From the NCBI RefSeq assembly GCF_002940005.1, contig NZ_MDEF01000012.1: DNA of 64,000 nucleotides. One strand, given 5' to 3'. The position numbers were made by a program, and so were the translations under genes. This document shows, piece by piece, positions 1 through 7,962 of the stretch; the stretch's first letter is position 1, and every line of letters starts with the position of its first letter. The notes beneath the pieces were generated by a model. It saw only the letters and a program-made list of their open reading frames with translations, had not been told where the DNA came from and searched no databases. This stretch comes from Xanthomonas hortorum (GTDB lineage: Bacteria; Pseudomonadota; Gammaproteobacteria; Xanthomonadales; Xanthomonadaceae).

Positions 1-56
1 AACCCGAGCGGTTCAAGGTGGACCCGATCCATCTAATGCCGGGACTGAACAGTTAG
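1..56 (+). CDS. Possible 3' end of a gene cut by the window edge
   Basis: Frame 3 is open from the first base to a TAG at 54-56 and ends in PERFKVDPIHLMPGLNS. The tail is too short to assign a family. Another frame is open to about 110, so this is only a weak suggestion that a plus-strand gene ends here. Positions 57 to 308 hold no recognisable gene. Confidence 0.25.
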   Translation, partial: PERFKVDPIHLMPGLNS

Positions 57-308
57 CACTGGGCCGAAGCCCCGCGCGTGGGATGACGGCGGAAAGTCTG
101 TAACTATCCATCCGATCATCTGCCGGTATTGAACCAGTCTGCTTCCTGCTCAGAAAACCTGCGCGGTTTCGATGGGGAAGTTAGGCTTGCTCAAGATGCG
201 CAGCGCGAAAGACATGCTTTTGATGTTGATTGCTGTGCGCCGGGCATGCGTGTTGTCGCCGTCCGGCTGGTCGATGCAACTCTGCAACTCTTTTTTTCGG
301 AGAACTTT

Positions 309-908
309 ATGATATATAAGAAACGCGCCCATTTGCTTTTATCACTCTTGTTGATCGGTGCGGCAGGACCTGCAGCTGCCAATGAGTGCGGCCTCGACAA
401 ACCCGTGCGCGTGGATATCCCGGCGCAAATGATTGGCTCGGCATTGAAGGAGTGGTCGCGGCAGACCGGCTGCGTCGTGCGTTTGGACCCGAAGATCACC
501 AATCCCCCACGGTCGCAGCCGGTGCAGGGCACGCTCAACACGCAGGAATCCATCTACAGCCTGCTTGCAGGGGCGGGTCTGGAAGCCACGCCGACCAACG
601 ATTATTCTGCGGGAAACGTTGCAACGTTGGTCTTCGTGGTCGATGACGAACAAGGGCGGTACTTCGGAGAGCGTACCGAACGCATCGAGAGCCAGATCAC
701 CGCGCTGGAGCATAAAAAGAAAACAGACAAGCGAAAGCTTGCCGCGTACAGAAAGAAGAATCTGCACGTCGCCAACACGGTCAGCGCTGAGATCAATCGC
801 CAGAGTCACTTGGATGCTGGGACGCGGATCACGGCCGTCGATCAGTTGAATCACATCGAGACCGGCCTGAAGAAAATGAAGGCACAGGCGGTGGCATCAC
901 GCCGCTAA
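309..908 (+). CDS. Exported STN (secretin/TonB short N-terminal) domain protein
   Basis: The 199-residue product starts at an ATG with GGAG six bases upstream; a longer frame from 129 lacks such a site. Residues 1-25 form a signal peptide (basic MIYKKR, then a Leu-rich core ending AAGPAAA). Residues about 30-105 fit an STN domain: VRVDIPAQMIGSALKEWSRQ, the QPVQGTLNTQES segment, and a hydrophobic VATLVFVV strand. The C-terminal third is Lys/Arg-rich and predicted helical. STN domains normally sit at the N terminus of secretins or FecA-type receptors and bind a sigma regulator or partner protein. Here the domain is alone, so the partner is unknown. The gene is less GC-rich than its neighbours, which is compatible with transfer. 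Confidence 0.7.
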   Translation: MIYKKRAHLLLSLLLIGAAGPAAANECGLDKPVRVDIPAQMIGSALKEWSRQTGCVVRLDPKITNPPRSQPVQGTLNTQESIYSLLAGAGLEATPTNDYSAGNVATLVFVVDDEQGRYFGERTERIESQITALEHKKKTDKRKLAAYRKKNLHVANTVSAEINRQSHLDAGTRITAVDQLNHIETGLKKMKAQAVASRR

Positions 909-929
909 AGTTCCGACCCTTCGCCCAGG

Positions 930-1147
930 TCAGATTAGCGCGTTGTGCGTATGCGCGACGCGCTCAAAGAAGTGGTCGGCATGGTCGTCATAGGGTTGGT
1001 CCAGCACCTGGGCCAGCGGAGCAACCGCCAGCAGGCAAGCAGCAGGAACATGCGCATGGGAAGCACGCCGCAATGGTGTGCTTCCGCATGCTCGTCCACC
1101 ACTCTGGCCAGGTCAACGGGTTGATTGGCGCGTTGACGCAGTGGCAC
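930..1147 (-). pseudogene. Possible frameshifted gene remnant
   Basis: Two overlapping minus-strand frames look protein-like in succession. The first reads VDEHAEAHHCGVLPMRMF then LLLA. After a CTG-repeat stretch near 1030 the next frame continues LLAVAPLAQVLDQPYDDH, ADHFFERVAH and stops at 930-932. Joined by a one- or two-base shift they would give one C-terminal segment of about 70 residues. No start codon or family could be assigned. The upstream part would run into truC, so at best it is a truncated, decayed gene. Confidence 0.3.
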
Positions 1148-1176
1148 GCGGTGTCAGCGAAGCGGATAATCCGCTG

Positions 1177-1914
1177 GTGAGCACATCCCCCAAGCATCTG
1201 CAGATTCTCCACCAGGACGATGTCCTGGCTGTCGTCAATAAACCCGCGGGCCTGATGGTCCACGACAGCAAGCTGGCGCGCGGTGAGGACGACTTTCTGG
1301 CCGACCGCCTGCGTGAGCAGCTGGGCCGGCCGATCTTTCTGGTGCACCGGCTCGATCGCGCGACCAGCGGTTGCTTGCTGCTGGCGTTCGATCGCGAGAG
1401 CGCCAGTGCGCTGGGCAAGGCCTTGATGGCCGGCGAATTGGAGAAGGACTATCTGACGGTATGCCGCGGCTGGCCGGCCGAGGAGCAGTTCATCGTCGAT
1501 CACGATCTGGATGGCGGCCCCGGCAAGCCGGTCAAGAAGCTGGCGGTGACCCATTTTCAGCGGCTGGCCACCGGCGAGCTGGAGATTCCGTCGACCGGCT
1601 TTGCCACCTCGCGTTATGCGCTGCTGCGCTGCCAGCCGCAGACCGGGCGTTTTCGGCAGATTCGAAGGCACATGAAACACCTGTCGCACCACATGATCGG
1701 CGACACCAGCCATGGCGATGGCCGGCATAACCGGAGTTTTCGCATGCTCGGGATCCACCGCATGTTGCTGCACGCCGAGCGCTTGGGGTTTCCGCATCCG
1801 GCCGATGGGCGGCGTCTCAGCATGGTGGCGCCGCTGGATGTGGAGTTTGCGAAAGCGTGTGCATTGTTCGGGTGGGACGTGGCGGGGTTGCAAGGCACGA
1901 CACACGTGCAGTGA
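1177..1914 (+). CDS. truC: tRNA pseudouridine synthase C (TruC-type, RluA superfamily)
   Basis: The product carries the RluA-family catalytic motif HRLDRATSG with its nucleophilic Asp. It opens with the usual ILHQDDVLAVVNKPAGLMVH strand and ends with the RQIRRHMKHLSHHMIGDTSH segment typical of TruC, which modifies U65 in tRNA. I chose the GTG at 1177 (245 residues), because the family begins just before the ILHQDD strand; the open frame extends to 1078 but that part has no homology-like features. No strong Shine-Dalgarno is visible, so the start is uncertain. RluA itself is the main alternative. Confidence 0.85.
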   Translation: MSTSPKHLQILHQDDVLAVVNKPAGLMVHDSKLARGEDDFLADRLREQLGRPIFLVHRLDRATSGCLLLAFDRESASALGKALMAGELEKDYLTVCRGWPAEEQFIVDHDLDGGPGKPVKKLAVTHFQRLATGELEIPSTGFATSRYALLRCQPQTGRFRQIRRHMKHLSHHMIGDTSHGDGRHNRSFRMLGIHRMLLHAERLGFPHPADGRRLSMVAPLDVEFAKACALFGWDVAGLQGTTHVQ

Positions 1915-2000
1915 TGCGGCGTGGTCATGGATGTGCCAGTGCATCAACGTCGATCTGTCAGTGCACCAACGTCGAGCGGCAACGTTTCCAGGCAGCCGTA

Positions 2001-2102
2001 CCCTCACCCCAACCCCTCTCCCGACGGGAGAGGGGCGACTGCTGTCCTTCTCCCATCGGGAGAAGGTGCCCCAGAGGGGCGGATGAGGGTGCGAGCGAAG
2101 CC
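2001..2102. repeat. Dispersed Xanthomonas intergenic palindromic repeat, copy A
   Basis: Two hairpins, CCCCTCTCCCGACGGGAGAG(GGG) at 2013-2035 and CCTTCTCCCATCGGGAGAAG(G) at 2045-2065, sit between CCCTCACCCC and GGATGAGGGTGCGAGCGAAG. The same modules occur at 60424-60553 in a different order, and a degraded copy lies at about 2147-2215. Such short palindromic families are common between Xanthomonas genes. They may act in transcript ends or as non-autonomous mobile repeats. Confidence 0.8.
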
Positions 2103-2278
2103 TGGTGGAGTTTGGATGCACGCGCGGCTTCGCCGCTTACCGCCTTCACCCCAACTCCCTCTCCTGTCGGAGAGGGGCTGGAGCAGGCTTCTCCCACTGG
2201 AGGAAAGCTGGGGCACCGCCGGAATCGTCAACGCAATCGACCTAGCATCCGCATCCGTTGCAGGAACCACGCTGTTAC

Positions 2279-2420
2279 GAATCCCCAATCCCCAATCCCC
2301 AATCCCCAATCCCCAATCCCGATTCCCGATTCCCGATTCCCGATTCCCCAATCCCAATCCCAATTCCCCAATCCCAATTCCCCAATCCCAATTCCCCAAT
2401 CCCAATTCCCCAATCCCAGC
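2279..2420. repeat. Low-complexity CCCCAAT/CCCGATT tandem repeat, G4-prone on the minus strand
   Basis: About 140 bases consist of 7-8 base units of the form CCCCAAT, CCCGATT and CCCAATTC. The minus strand therefore carries some 18 runs of three or four G separated by ATT or AATT. It lies just downstream of the stop codon of the DUF2059 gene. Several frames are open through it, but only because the unit lacks stops; they are not genes. Confidence 0.9.
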
Positions 2421-2423
2421 CCT

Positions 2424-2969
2424 TCAGGGCTTCTGCGCCGCCGCCGCCGGCTCATTGACGATCTTCTCCAGATCCTTCTGCAGATCGGCAAACAGCGGCA
2501 GCATCTTCTGCTGGATCGCGCCCATCAGGTTCTGGGTCAGTGCCGGGGTCTTGTCGAGCAGGCTCTGGCCGGCCGAGCTCTCATAGAACTCGGCCATGGC
2601 CAGCACGTCCTCGCGCGAGAACGAGCGCTTGTAGATGTCCACATACATCGGGCGCAGCTCCGACCACGACAGCGCCTTGCGCACGGTCTGGCGGGTGCGC
2701 TCCTGGATGCGCTGCAGCTGCGCCTGTTGGGCGGTGTCGAGCTGGCGCTGCGCGGTGAGCTGGGCGAATTGCTGCTGCTGCATCGCTTCGATCTGCGGCA
2801 GCATCGTGTCCAGCATGGTCTGCGCGCGTGAGGCGGCCAGCAATCGGTTGACGTCGGCATCGCTGGGCGCCTGCGCGAACGCGGCGGGCATGGCGAGTGC
2901 CAGCGCGGCCAGCACGATCAGGCAACGCGCGAAGGCGCGGACGGCGGCAACGGAACGGGGTGGTGTCAT
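2424..2969 (-). CDS. DUF2059 domain secreted protein
   Basis: The 181-residue product begins with a signal peptide (CLIVLAALALAMPAAFA, cleavage near residue 30). The remainder is helical and rich in Gln and Arg. It shows the DUF2059 pattern: repeated Met/Leu near TMLDTMLPQIEAM, then MYVDIYKRSFSREDVLAMAE and FYESSAGQSLLDKTPALTQN. The family is periplasmic and of unknown function. The chosen ATG has AGGA upstream. The stop codon is just before the G-rich repeat. Confidence 0.85.
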   Translation of the reverse strand: MTPPRSVAAVRAFARCLIVLAALALAMPAAFAQAPSDADVNRLLAASRAQTMLDTMLPQIEAMQQQQFAQLTAQRQLDTAQQAQLQRIQERTRQTVRKALSWSELRPMYVDIYKRSFSREDVLAMAEFYESSAGQSLLDKTPALTQNLMGAIQQKMLPLFADLQKDLEKIVNEPAAAAQKP

Positions 2970-3061
2970 CGGAGCATCCTGCAAACTGGGGACCGGCCGC
3001 AGCATACGGGAGCCGGCGTTCGCGCGCGCGTCCACGCCGCTGCCGATACAATCGCCGGACA

Positions 3062-3493
3062 ATGGCCAGCGACCCGATCCAGATCACTCCCAGCCTGACG
3101 ATCCCGCCCAGCGAGATCGTCGAACGCTTCGTGCGCGCCAGCGGCGCGGGCGGGCAGAACGTCAACAAGGTCTCCACCGCGGTGGAGCTGCGTTTCGACG
3201 TGGCCGGATCGCCGTCGCTGCCCGAACCGCTGCGCGCGCGGCTGCTGTCGCGGCGCGACCGCCGCATGACCGCCGAGGGCGTGCTGGTGATCGACGCGCA
3301 GCGCTTTCGCACCCAGGACCGCAACCGCGAGGATGCGCGCGAGCGGCTGGTCGAAATCATCAATGCGTGCCTGTCGGTGCCCAAGCGCCGGGTCGCCACC
3401 AAACCGAGTCATGGTGCCAAGCTGCGGCGGCTGGATGCCAAGCGTGAGCGCAGCCATATCAAGCGTGGACGCTCTGCGTCCCACTGGGAGTAA
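3062..3493 (+). CDS. arfB: Peptidyl-tRNA hydrolase ArfB (YaeJ), ribosome rescue factor
   Basis: The product is 143 residues, the normal ArfB length. It has the release-factor motif GAGGQNVNK, whose GGQ hydrolyses peptidyl-tRNA, followed by STAVELRFDV. The C terminus is a basic tail (KRERSHIKRGRSASHWE), which in the family enters the empty mRNA channel of stalled ribosomes. The acyltransferase gene starts two bases after the stop, so the two are likely co-transcribed. Confidence 0.93.
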   Translation: MASDPIQITPSLTIPPSEIVERFVRASGAGGQNVNKVSTAVELRFDVAGSPSLPEPLRARLLSRRDRRMTAEGVLVIDAQRFRTQDRNREDARERLVEIINACLSVPKRRVATKPSHGAKLRRLDAKRERSHIKRGRSASHWE

Positions 3494-3495
3494 GC

Positions 3496-4125
3496 GTGAG
3501 TCACACCGACCCGTCGTTGCCACCGGTAACACAGGCCAACATCCTGCTGCAGTCAACTCCGCCCAGAATGCCGCGTGCGCACGGCCGCTTCGGCCGCTGG
3601 CTGGGCCGTACCGCCTTGCGCCTGACCGGCTGGCGCCTGCTGGGGCGGCTGCCCGACGAACCCAAGCTGGTGATGATCGTGGCCCCGCATTCGTCCAACT
3701 GGGACGGCTTTGTCGGCTTTGCGGCCAAGTTCGCGCTGGGCTTCGACGTGCGCGTGCTGGGCAAGGCGCAGTTGTTCTGGTGGCCGCTGGGCCCGCTGCT
3801 GCGCAAGCTGGGCGCCATCCCGCTGGACCGCAGCTCGCCGCAGGGCACCATCGGCCAGGCGGTGCGGCTGATCCGCAACTCCGAGCAGATGTGGTACGTG
3901 ATCACTCCCGAAGGCACCCGCAAGCGCGTGGAAAACTGGAAGGCGGGCTTCTGGAAGATCGCCTCCGACTCCAAGGTGCCGATCCTGCCGGTGTATTTCG
4001 ACTATCCCAGCAAGACCGTGGGCATCGGCGAGCCGTTCTGGACCGGCACGGACATGGCCGCCGATATCGCCGCCATCCGCACCTGGTACCGGCCGTGGCG
4101 CGGCAAGCATCGCGATACGCTGTAA
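3496..4125 (+). CDS. PlsC-type lysophospholipid acyltransferase
   Basis: The 209-residue product has the acyltransferase HX4D motif (HSSNWD, in VAPHSSNWDG), the LGKAQLFWWPLG block and the PEGTRKR block that binds glycerophosphate. This fits 1-acylglycerol-3-phosphate acyltransferase-like enzymes acting at the inner membrane. No clear transmembrane segment is present. It starts with a GTG two bases after arfB, which suggests translational coupling. The exact acceptor lipid cannot be told from sequence. Confidence 0.85.
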   Translation: MSHTDPSLPPVTQANILLQSTPPRMPRAHGRFGRWLGRTALRLTGWRLLGRLPDEPKLVMIVAPHSSNWDGFVGFAAKFALGFDVRVLGKAQLFWWPLGPLLRKLGAIPLDRSSPQGTIGQAVRLIRNSEQMWYVITPEGTRKRVENWKAGFWKIASDSKVPILPVYFDYPSKTVGIGEPFWTGTDMAADIAAIRTWYRPWRGKHRDTL

Positions 4126-4207
4126 GGGGCGGTAAGCGCCGGGAGGTGTCGATGCGCCTTCCAGCCATTATTGGGCCCCATCAGAAGCGATCGAGGTTTA
4201 TGCACGC

Positions 4208-4468
4208 ATGAAGATCACCGACTTCCTCATCATGGATGCAAACGGCAACAAGATCGACGCAGATGCTCACGGCAACAACGTGGCGTTCTGCTGTTTCACA
4301 TGTAGGCACCCTATCGTCGCTGTTTCACTCGAAAACCAGCGCGGAAGCGACGAGCAACATCCCGCATCCTGTAAAGGCTGCGGCGTGCGTTACTTTTTGG
4401 ACGTGCGACCAAGGGCAGAGAAACTCTACATTCACCCAGACCCGCCGATGCCCGACACTTCATTTTAA
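4208..4468 (+). CDS. Small zinc-ribbon-like hypothetical protein
   Basis: The 86-residue product has two Cys clusters, CCFTCRHP near residues 30-36 and CKGC near residue 56, arranged like a four-ligand zinc site. The rest is polar. It starts with ATG behind a GAGG-like site. No enzyme domain is recognised. It stands alone between the acyltransferase and the isoaspartyl peptidase. Confidence 0.6.
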   Translation: MKITDFLIMDANGNKIDADAHGNNVAFCCFTCRHPIVAVSLENQRGSDEQHPASCKGCGVRYFLDVRPRAEKLYIHPDPPMPDTSF

Positions 4469-4550
4469 TGCTAATGCGCGCTGCCGAAACTCGGCGCGGC
4501 GTGCATCTGCTCAGAGCGGCTAACACTACGTAATGCCGTGAGGAAGCATC

Positions 4551-5561
4551 ATGATCGCCTTGTCCGCTCGCGCGTTGTGCCTGTCGTTGTTGCTGTGTAC
4601 CGGCCCGGCGCTGGCGGCCACTCCGATGCTGGTGATCCACGGCGGCGCCGGCGTGGAGAAAGCCGGCCTGTCTGCAGACGAACAGGCGCAGGCGCGCGAG
4701 GCGATGCAACGCGCGCTGCGTGCCGGTCACGCGGTGCTGCAACGCGGTGGCAGCGCAGTGGATGCGGTGGCCGCCACCATCACCGTGCTGGAGGACGCGC
4801 CGCAGTTCAACGCCGGGCGCGGCGCGGTGTTCACCCATGACGGCAAGAACGAACTGGATGCGGCGATCATGGACGGCGCCACCGGCAAGGCCGGCGCGAT
4901 TGCCGGCGTGCACACGGTCAAGAACCCGATCCAGCTGGCGCGCAGCGTCATGGACCGCTCCAAGCACGTGATGCTGGTCGGCGACGGTGCCGAACAATTC
5001 GCGCGCGAGCAAGGCGTCACCCTGGTCGACCCGAGCTATTTCCGCACCGACAAGCGTTGGCAGCAACTGCAGAAAGCGCTCAAGGCCGAGGCCGGCGACC
5101 GCAAGGCGCAGGCCGAACTCGATCTGGAAACCGCCAAGCACTTCGGCACTGTCGGTGCGCTGGCGCTGGATCGCGAAGGACACTTGGCCGCCGGCACCTC
5201 CACCGGCGGCATGACCAACAAACGCTACGGCCGCGTCGGCGATGCGCCGATCATCGGCGCCGGCACCTACGCCAACAGCCAGTGTGCGGTGTCCGGCACC
5301 GGCTGGGGCGAGTTCTACATCCGCGCGGTGGCCGCCTACGACATCTGTGCACGCATGAAATACGCCGGGCAGTCGCTGCAACAGGCCGCCGACACGGTGA
5401 TCGACCAGGAGATTCCCAAGGCCGGCGGCGACGGCGGTGCCATCGCGCTGGATGCGCAGGGCAACGCTGTATTCCCGTTCAATACCGAAGGCATGTACCG
5501 CGGCTGGATCGGCGCCGACGGCACCCCGCACGTGGCGATCTTCAAGGACGAGACGCTGTAG
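4551..5561 (+). CDS. Exported isoaspartyl peptidase / plant-type L-asparaginase (Ntn hydrolase)
   Basis: The 336-residue precursor has a signal peptide (cleavage after about residue 22, LALAA) and the T2-family fold signature. VIHGGAG is near residue 29 and GGSAVDAVAATITVLED near 66. The autocleavage site is HFGTVGAL, with Thr200 as the expected nucleophile. GTSTGGMTNKRYGRVGDAP and the late GDGGAIALDAQGN follow. The family cleaves itself into two chains and hydrolyses beta-aspartyl dipeptides and asparagine. Here it would act in the periplasm. A clear AGGA precedes the ATG. Confidence 0.92.
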   Translation: MIALSARALCLSLLLCTGPALAATPMLVIHGGAGVEKAGLSADEQAQAREAMQRALRAGHAVLQRGGSAVDAVAATITVLEDAPQFNAGRGAVFTHDGKNELDAAIMDGATGKAGAIAGVHTVKNPIQLARSVMDRSKHVMLVGDGAEQFAREQGVTLVDPSYFRTDKRWQQLQKALKAEAGDRKAQAELDLETAKHFGTVGALALDREGHLAAGTSTGGMTNKRYGRVGDAPIIGAGTYANSQCAVSGTGWGEFYIRAVAAYDICARMKYAGQSLQQAADTVIDQEIPKAGGDGGAIALDAQGNAVFPFNTEGMYRGWIGADGTPHVAIFKDETL

Positions 5562-5669
5562 CGCGCGCATCCTCAACCGCACCCATCTTCCCAATCCAAC
5601 GGCACATGCCGACGCTGCGCAAACCCGCTAGCGTGACCGGCTGCTCTACCCACTCAGGAATTACACGCC

Positions 5670-7838
5670 ATGTCGCGTACCGTCGTTCTGGCTGCTGCCA
5701 TCACCCTGGCACTGGCTGCTTGTTCTGGAAAAGATTCGTCCGGTAAGGAGTCCACCACCGTGCCCGAGAAGACCGCCGCCACCCCGGCCGCCGATGCCGC
5801 GCCGAACCCGCTGCTCACCCCCAGCACGCTGCCGTTCCAGGCGCCGCCGTTCGACAAGATCAAGGACAGCGATTACCTGCCGGCCTTCGAAGAAGGCATG
5901 CGCCTGCAGTTGGCCGAGATCCGCAAAATTGCCGACAACCCCGAACCGCCCACCTTCGACAACACCATCGAAGCGATGGAACGTGGTGGCGAAACGCTCT
6001 CGCGCGTGTCGCGCATTTTCTTCGGACTGGTGCAGGCCGATACCAGCGACGCACGCCAGAAGATCCAGGAAGAGATCGCGCCCAAGCTGGCCGCGCACCA
6101 AGACGAAATCAATCTTGATCCCAAGCTCTTCGCACGCGTCAAAACCCTCTACGACCAGCGCGACACGCTGAGCCTGGACCCGGAGCAGAAGCGTCTGCTC
6201 GAGCGCGATTACGAAGAACTCGTGCGCGCCGGTGCACAGCTGTCCGATGCCGACAAGGACAGCCTGCGCAAGCTCAATATCGAAGAGACCACGCTCTCCA
6301 CCCAGTTCCATACCCGTCTGGTCGCCGCTTCGGCTGCCGGTGCGGTGGTAGTGGACGACAAGGCCAGGCTCGATGGCCTGAGCGAAGGCGATATCGCCGC
6401 CGCCGCCGATGCGGCCAAGGCGCGCAAGCTCGATGGCAAGTATCTGCTCACCTTGCAGAACACCACGCAGCAACCGGTGCTGGCCTCGCTGAAGGACCGC
6501 CAGTTGCGTGCCGAGGTGCTCAAGGCCTCGGAAACGCGTGCGGAAAAGGGCGATGCCAACGACACCCGTCAGACCATCCAGCGCCTGGCCCAGCTGCGTG
6601 CGCAAAAGGCCAAGCTGCTCGGCTTCGACAGCTACGCCGCCTACAGCCTGGGCGACCAGATGGCCAAGACCCCGTCCGCCGCGCTCAAGCTGCTGACCGA
6701 CACCGTGCCGGCCGCCACTGCCAAGGCGCGCCGCGAAGTGGCCGAGATGCAGAAGGTGATCGACGCCCAGAAGGGCGGCTTCAAACTGGCCGCGTCCGAT
6801 TGGGACTTCTACGCCGAGCAGGTGCGCAAGGCCAAGTACGACCTGGACGAGTCGCAGATCAAGCCGTATTTCGAACTGGACAACGTGCTGCAGAACGGCG
6901 TTTTCTACGCGGCCACGCAGCTGTACGGCATCACCTTCAAGCAGCGCACCGATATCCCGACCTATCACGCGGACATGAAGGTGTATGAAGTGTTCGACGC
7001 GGATGGCACCTCGATGGCGCTGTTCTATACCGACTACTTCAAGCGCGACAGCAAGTCCGGTGGCGCCTGGATGGACGTGTTCGTCGAGCAGGACGGCCTC
7101 ACCGGTGCCAAGCCGGTGGTCTACAACGTCTGCAACTTCACCAAGCCGGCTGCCGGCCAGCCGGCGTTGCTGAGTTTCGACGACGTCACCACCTTGTTCC
7201 ATGAGTTCGGCCACGCGCTGCACGGCATGTTCTCCAAGGTGAAATACCCCTCGATCGCCGGCACCAGCACCTCGCGCGATTTTGTTGAGTTCCCCTCGCA
7301 GTTCAACGAGCACTGGGCCTCCGACCCCAAGGTCTTCGCCAACTACGCCAAGCACTACCAGACCGGCGCGGCGATGCCGGCCGAGCTGGTGGAGAAAATC
7401 AAAAAGGCCAAGACCTTCAACAGCGGCTACGCGACTACCGAATACCTCTCGGCCGCGTTGCTCGACCTGGCTTGGCACACCCAACCGGCCGACGCATCGT
7501 TGCAGGACGTGAGCAAGTTCGAAGCCGACGCGTTGAAGCGCTTCAAGGTCGATCTGGCCGAGGTGCCGCCGCGTTATCGCAGCAGCTATTTCGACCATAT
7601 CTGGGGCGGCGGATATTCGGCCGGGTATTACGCCTACTTCTGGTCGGAAGTGCTCGACGACGACGCATTCGAATGGTTCAAGGAAAACGGCGGTCTGGAT
7701 CGCAAGAACGGCGACATCTTCCGCGCCAAGATCCTCTCGCGCGGCAACACGGTGGACCTTGCCACGCTGTACCGCGACTTCCGCGGCAAGGATCCCAGCG
7801 TCAAGGCGCTGCTGGAAAACCGTGGTTTGACGGAGTAA
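5670..7838 (+). CDS. dcp: M3-family peptidyl-dipeptidase (Dcp-like), lipoprotein
   Basis: The 722-residue product has a lipobox (LALAACSG, Cys18), so it is probably anchored in the envelope. It carries the zinc-binding HEFGH motif at residues 511-515 in LFHEFGHALHGMF, and a downstream Glu region (SRDFVEFPSQFNEHW) typical of thimet-type M3 peptidases. The catalytic domain ends with the usual HIWGGGYSAGYYAYFWSEVL segment. Dcp enzymes remove C-terminal dipeptides from oligopeptides. A strong hairpin terminator follows. Confidence 0.92.
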   Translation: MSRTVVLAAAITLALAACSGKDSSGKESTTVPEKTAATPAADAAPNPLLTPSTLPFQAPPFDKIKDSDYLPAFEEGMRLQLAEIRKIADNPEPPTFDNTIEAMERGGETLSRVSRIFFGLVQADTSDARQKIQEEIAPKLAAHQDEINLDPKLFARVKTLYDQRDTLSLDPEQKRLLERDYEELVRAGAQLSDADKDSLRKLNIEETTLSTQFHTRLVAASAAGAVVVDDKARLDGLSEGDIAAAADAAKARKLDGKYLLTLQNTTQQPVLASLKDRQLRAEVLKASETRAEKGDANDTRQTIQRLAQLRAQKAKLLGFDSYAAYSLGDQMAKTPSAALKLLTDTVPAATAKARREVAEMQKVIDAQKGGFKLAASDWDFYAEQVRKAKYDLDESQIKPYFELDNVLQNGVFYAATQLYGITFKQRTDIPTYHADMKVYEVFDADGTSMALFYTDYFKRDSKSGGAWMDVFVEQDGLTGAKPVVYNVCNFTKPAAGQPALLSFDDVTTLFHEFGHALHGMFSKVKYPSIAGTSTSRDFVEFPSQFNEHWASDPKVFANYAKHYQTGAAMPAELVEKIKKAKTFNSGYATTEYLSAALLDLAWHTQPADASLQDVSKFEADALKRFKVDLAEVPPRYRSSYFDHIWGGGYSAGYYAYFWSEVLDDDAFEWFKENGGLDRKNGDIFRAKILSRGNTVDLATLYRDFRGKDPSVKALLENRGLTE

Positions 7839-7893
7839 GTGATGCGCGTGGGTCGTTGACGTATGCGCGTGTAGTGCATGCGGTTAGCAATCG

Positions 7894-7928
7894 AAACGGG
7901 ATGGCCGCAAGGCCATCCCGTTTTTGTT
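7894..7928 (+). terminator. Rho-independent terminator after dcp
   Basis: A perfect 13-base stem (AAACGGGATGGCC / GGCCATCCCGTTT) with a GCAA loop is followed by TTGTTG on the plus strand. It lies 55 bases after the dcp stop and just before the convergent end of xopN. It lacks a T-run in the minus direction. Confidence 0.85.
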
Positions 7929-7962
7929 GCGTCGCTTTTGATGCGCCGCGGTCGGCGCCGCA

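Noticed and set aside
129..308. N-terminal extension of the STN protein
   Set aside because: The signal peptide and a good GGAG site place the start at 309; the extension is not hydrophobic or conserved-looking.
988..2121. 377-codon minus-strand frame over truC
   Set aside because: Antisense shadow of truC and the adjacent repeat; no family features.
2279..2420. Possible CRISPR array
   Set aside because: The units are 7-8 bases long and contiguous, with no spacers and no cas genes.
2004..2491. Several open frames (for example Gly/Leu/Asn-Trp repeats) across the intergenic repeat
   Set aside because: They exist only because the repeat unit lacks stop codons; no ribosome site or non-repeat sequence.
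5661..7598. 645-codon open frame antisense to dcp
   Set aside because: It is a GC-rich shadow of the real gene, rich in Arg, Gly, Leu and Val, without ribosome site or domain.
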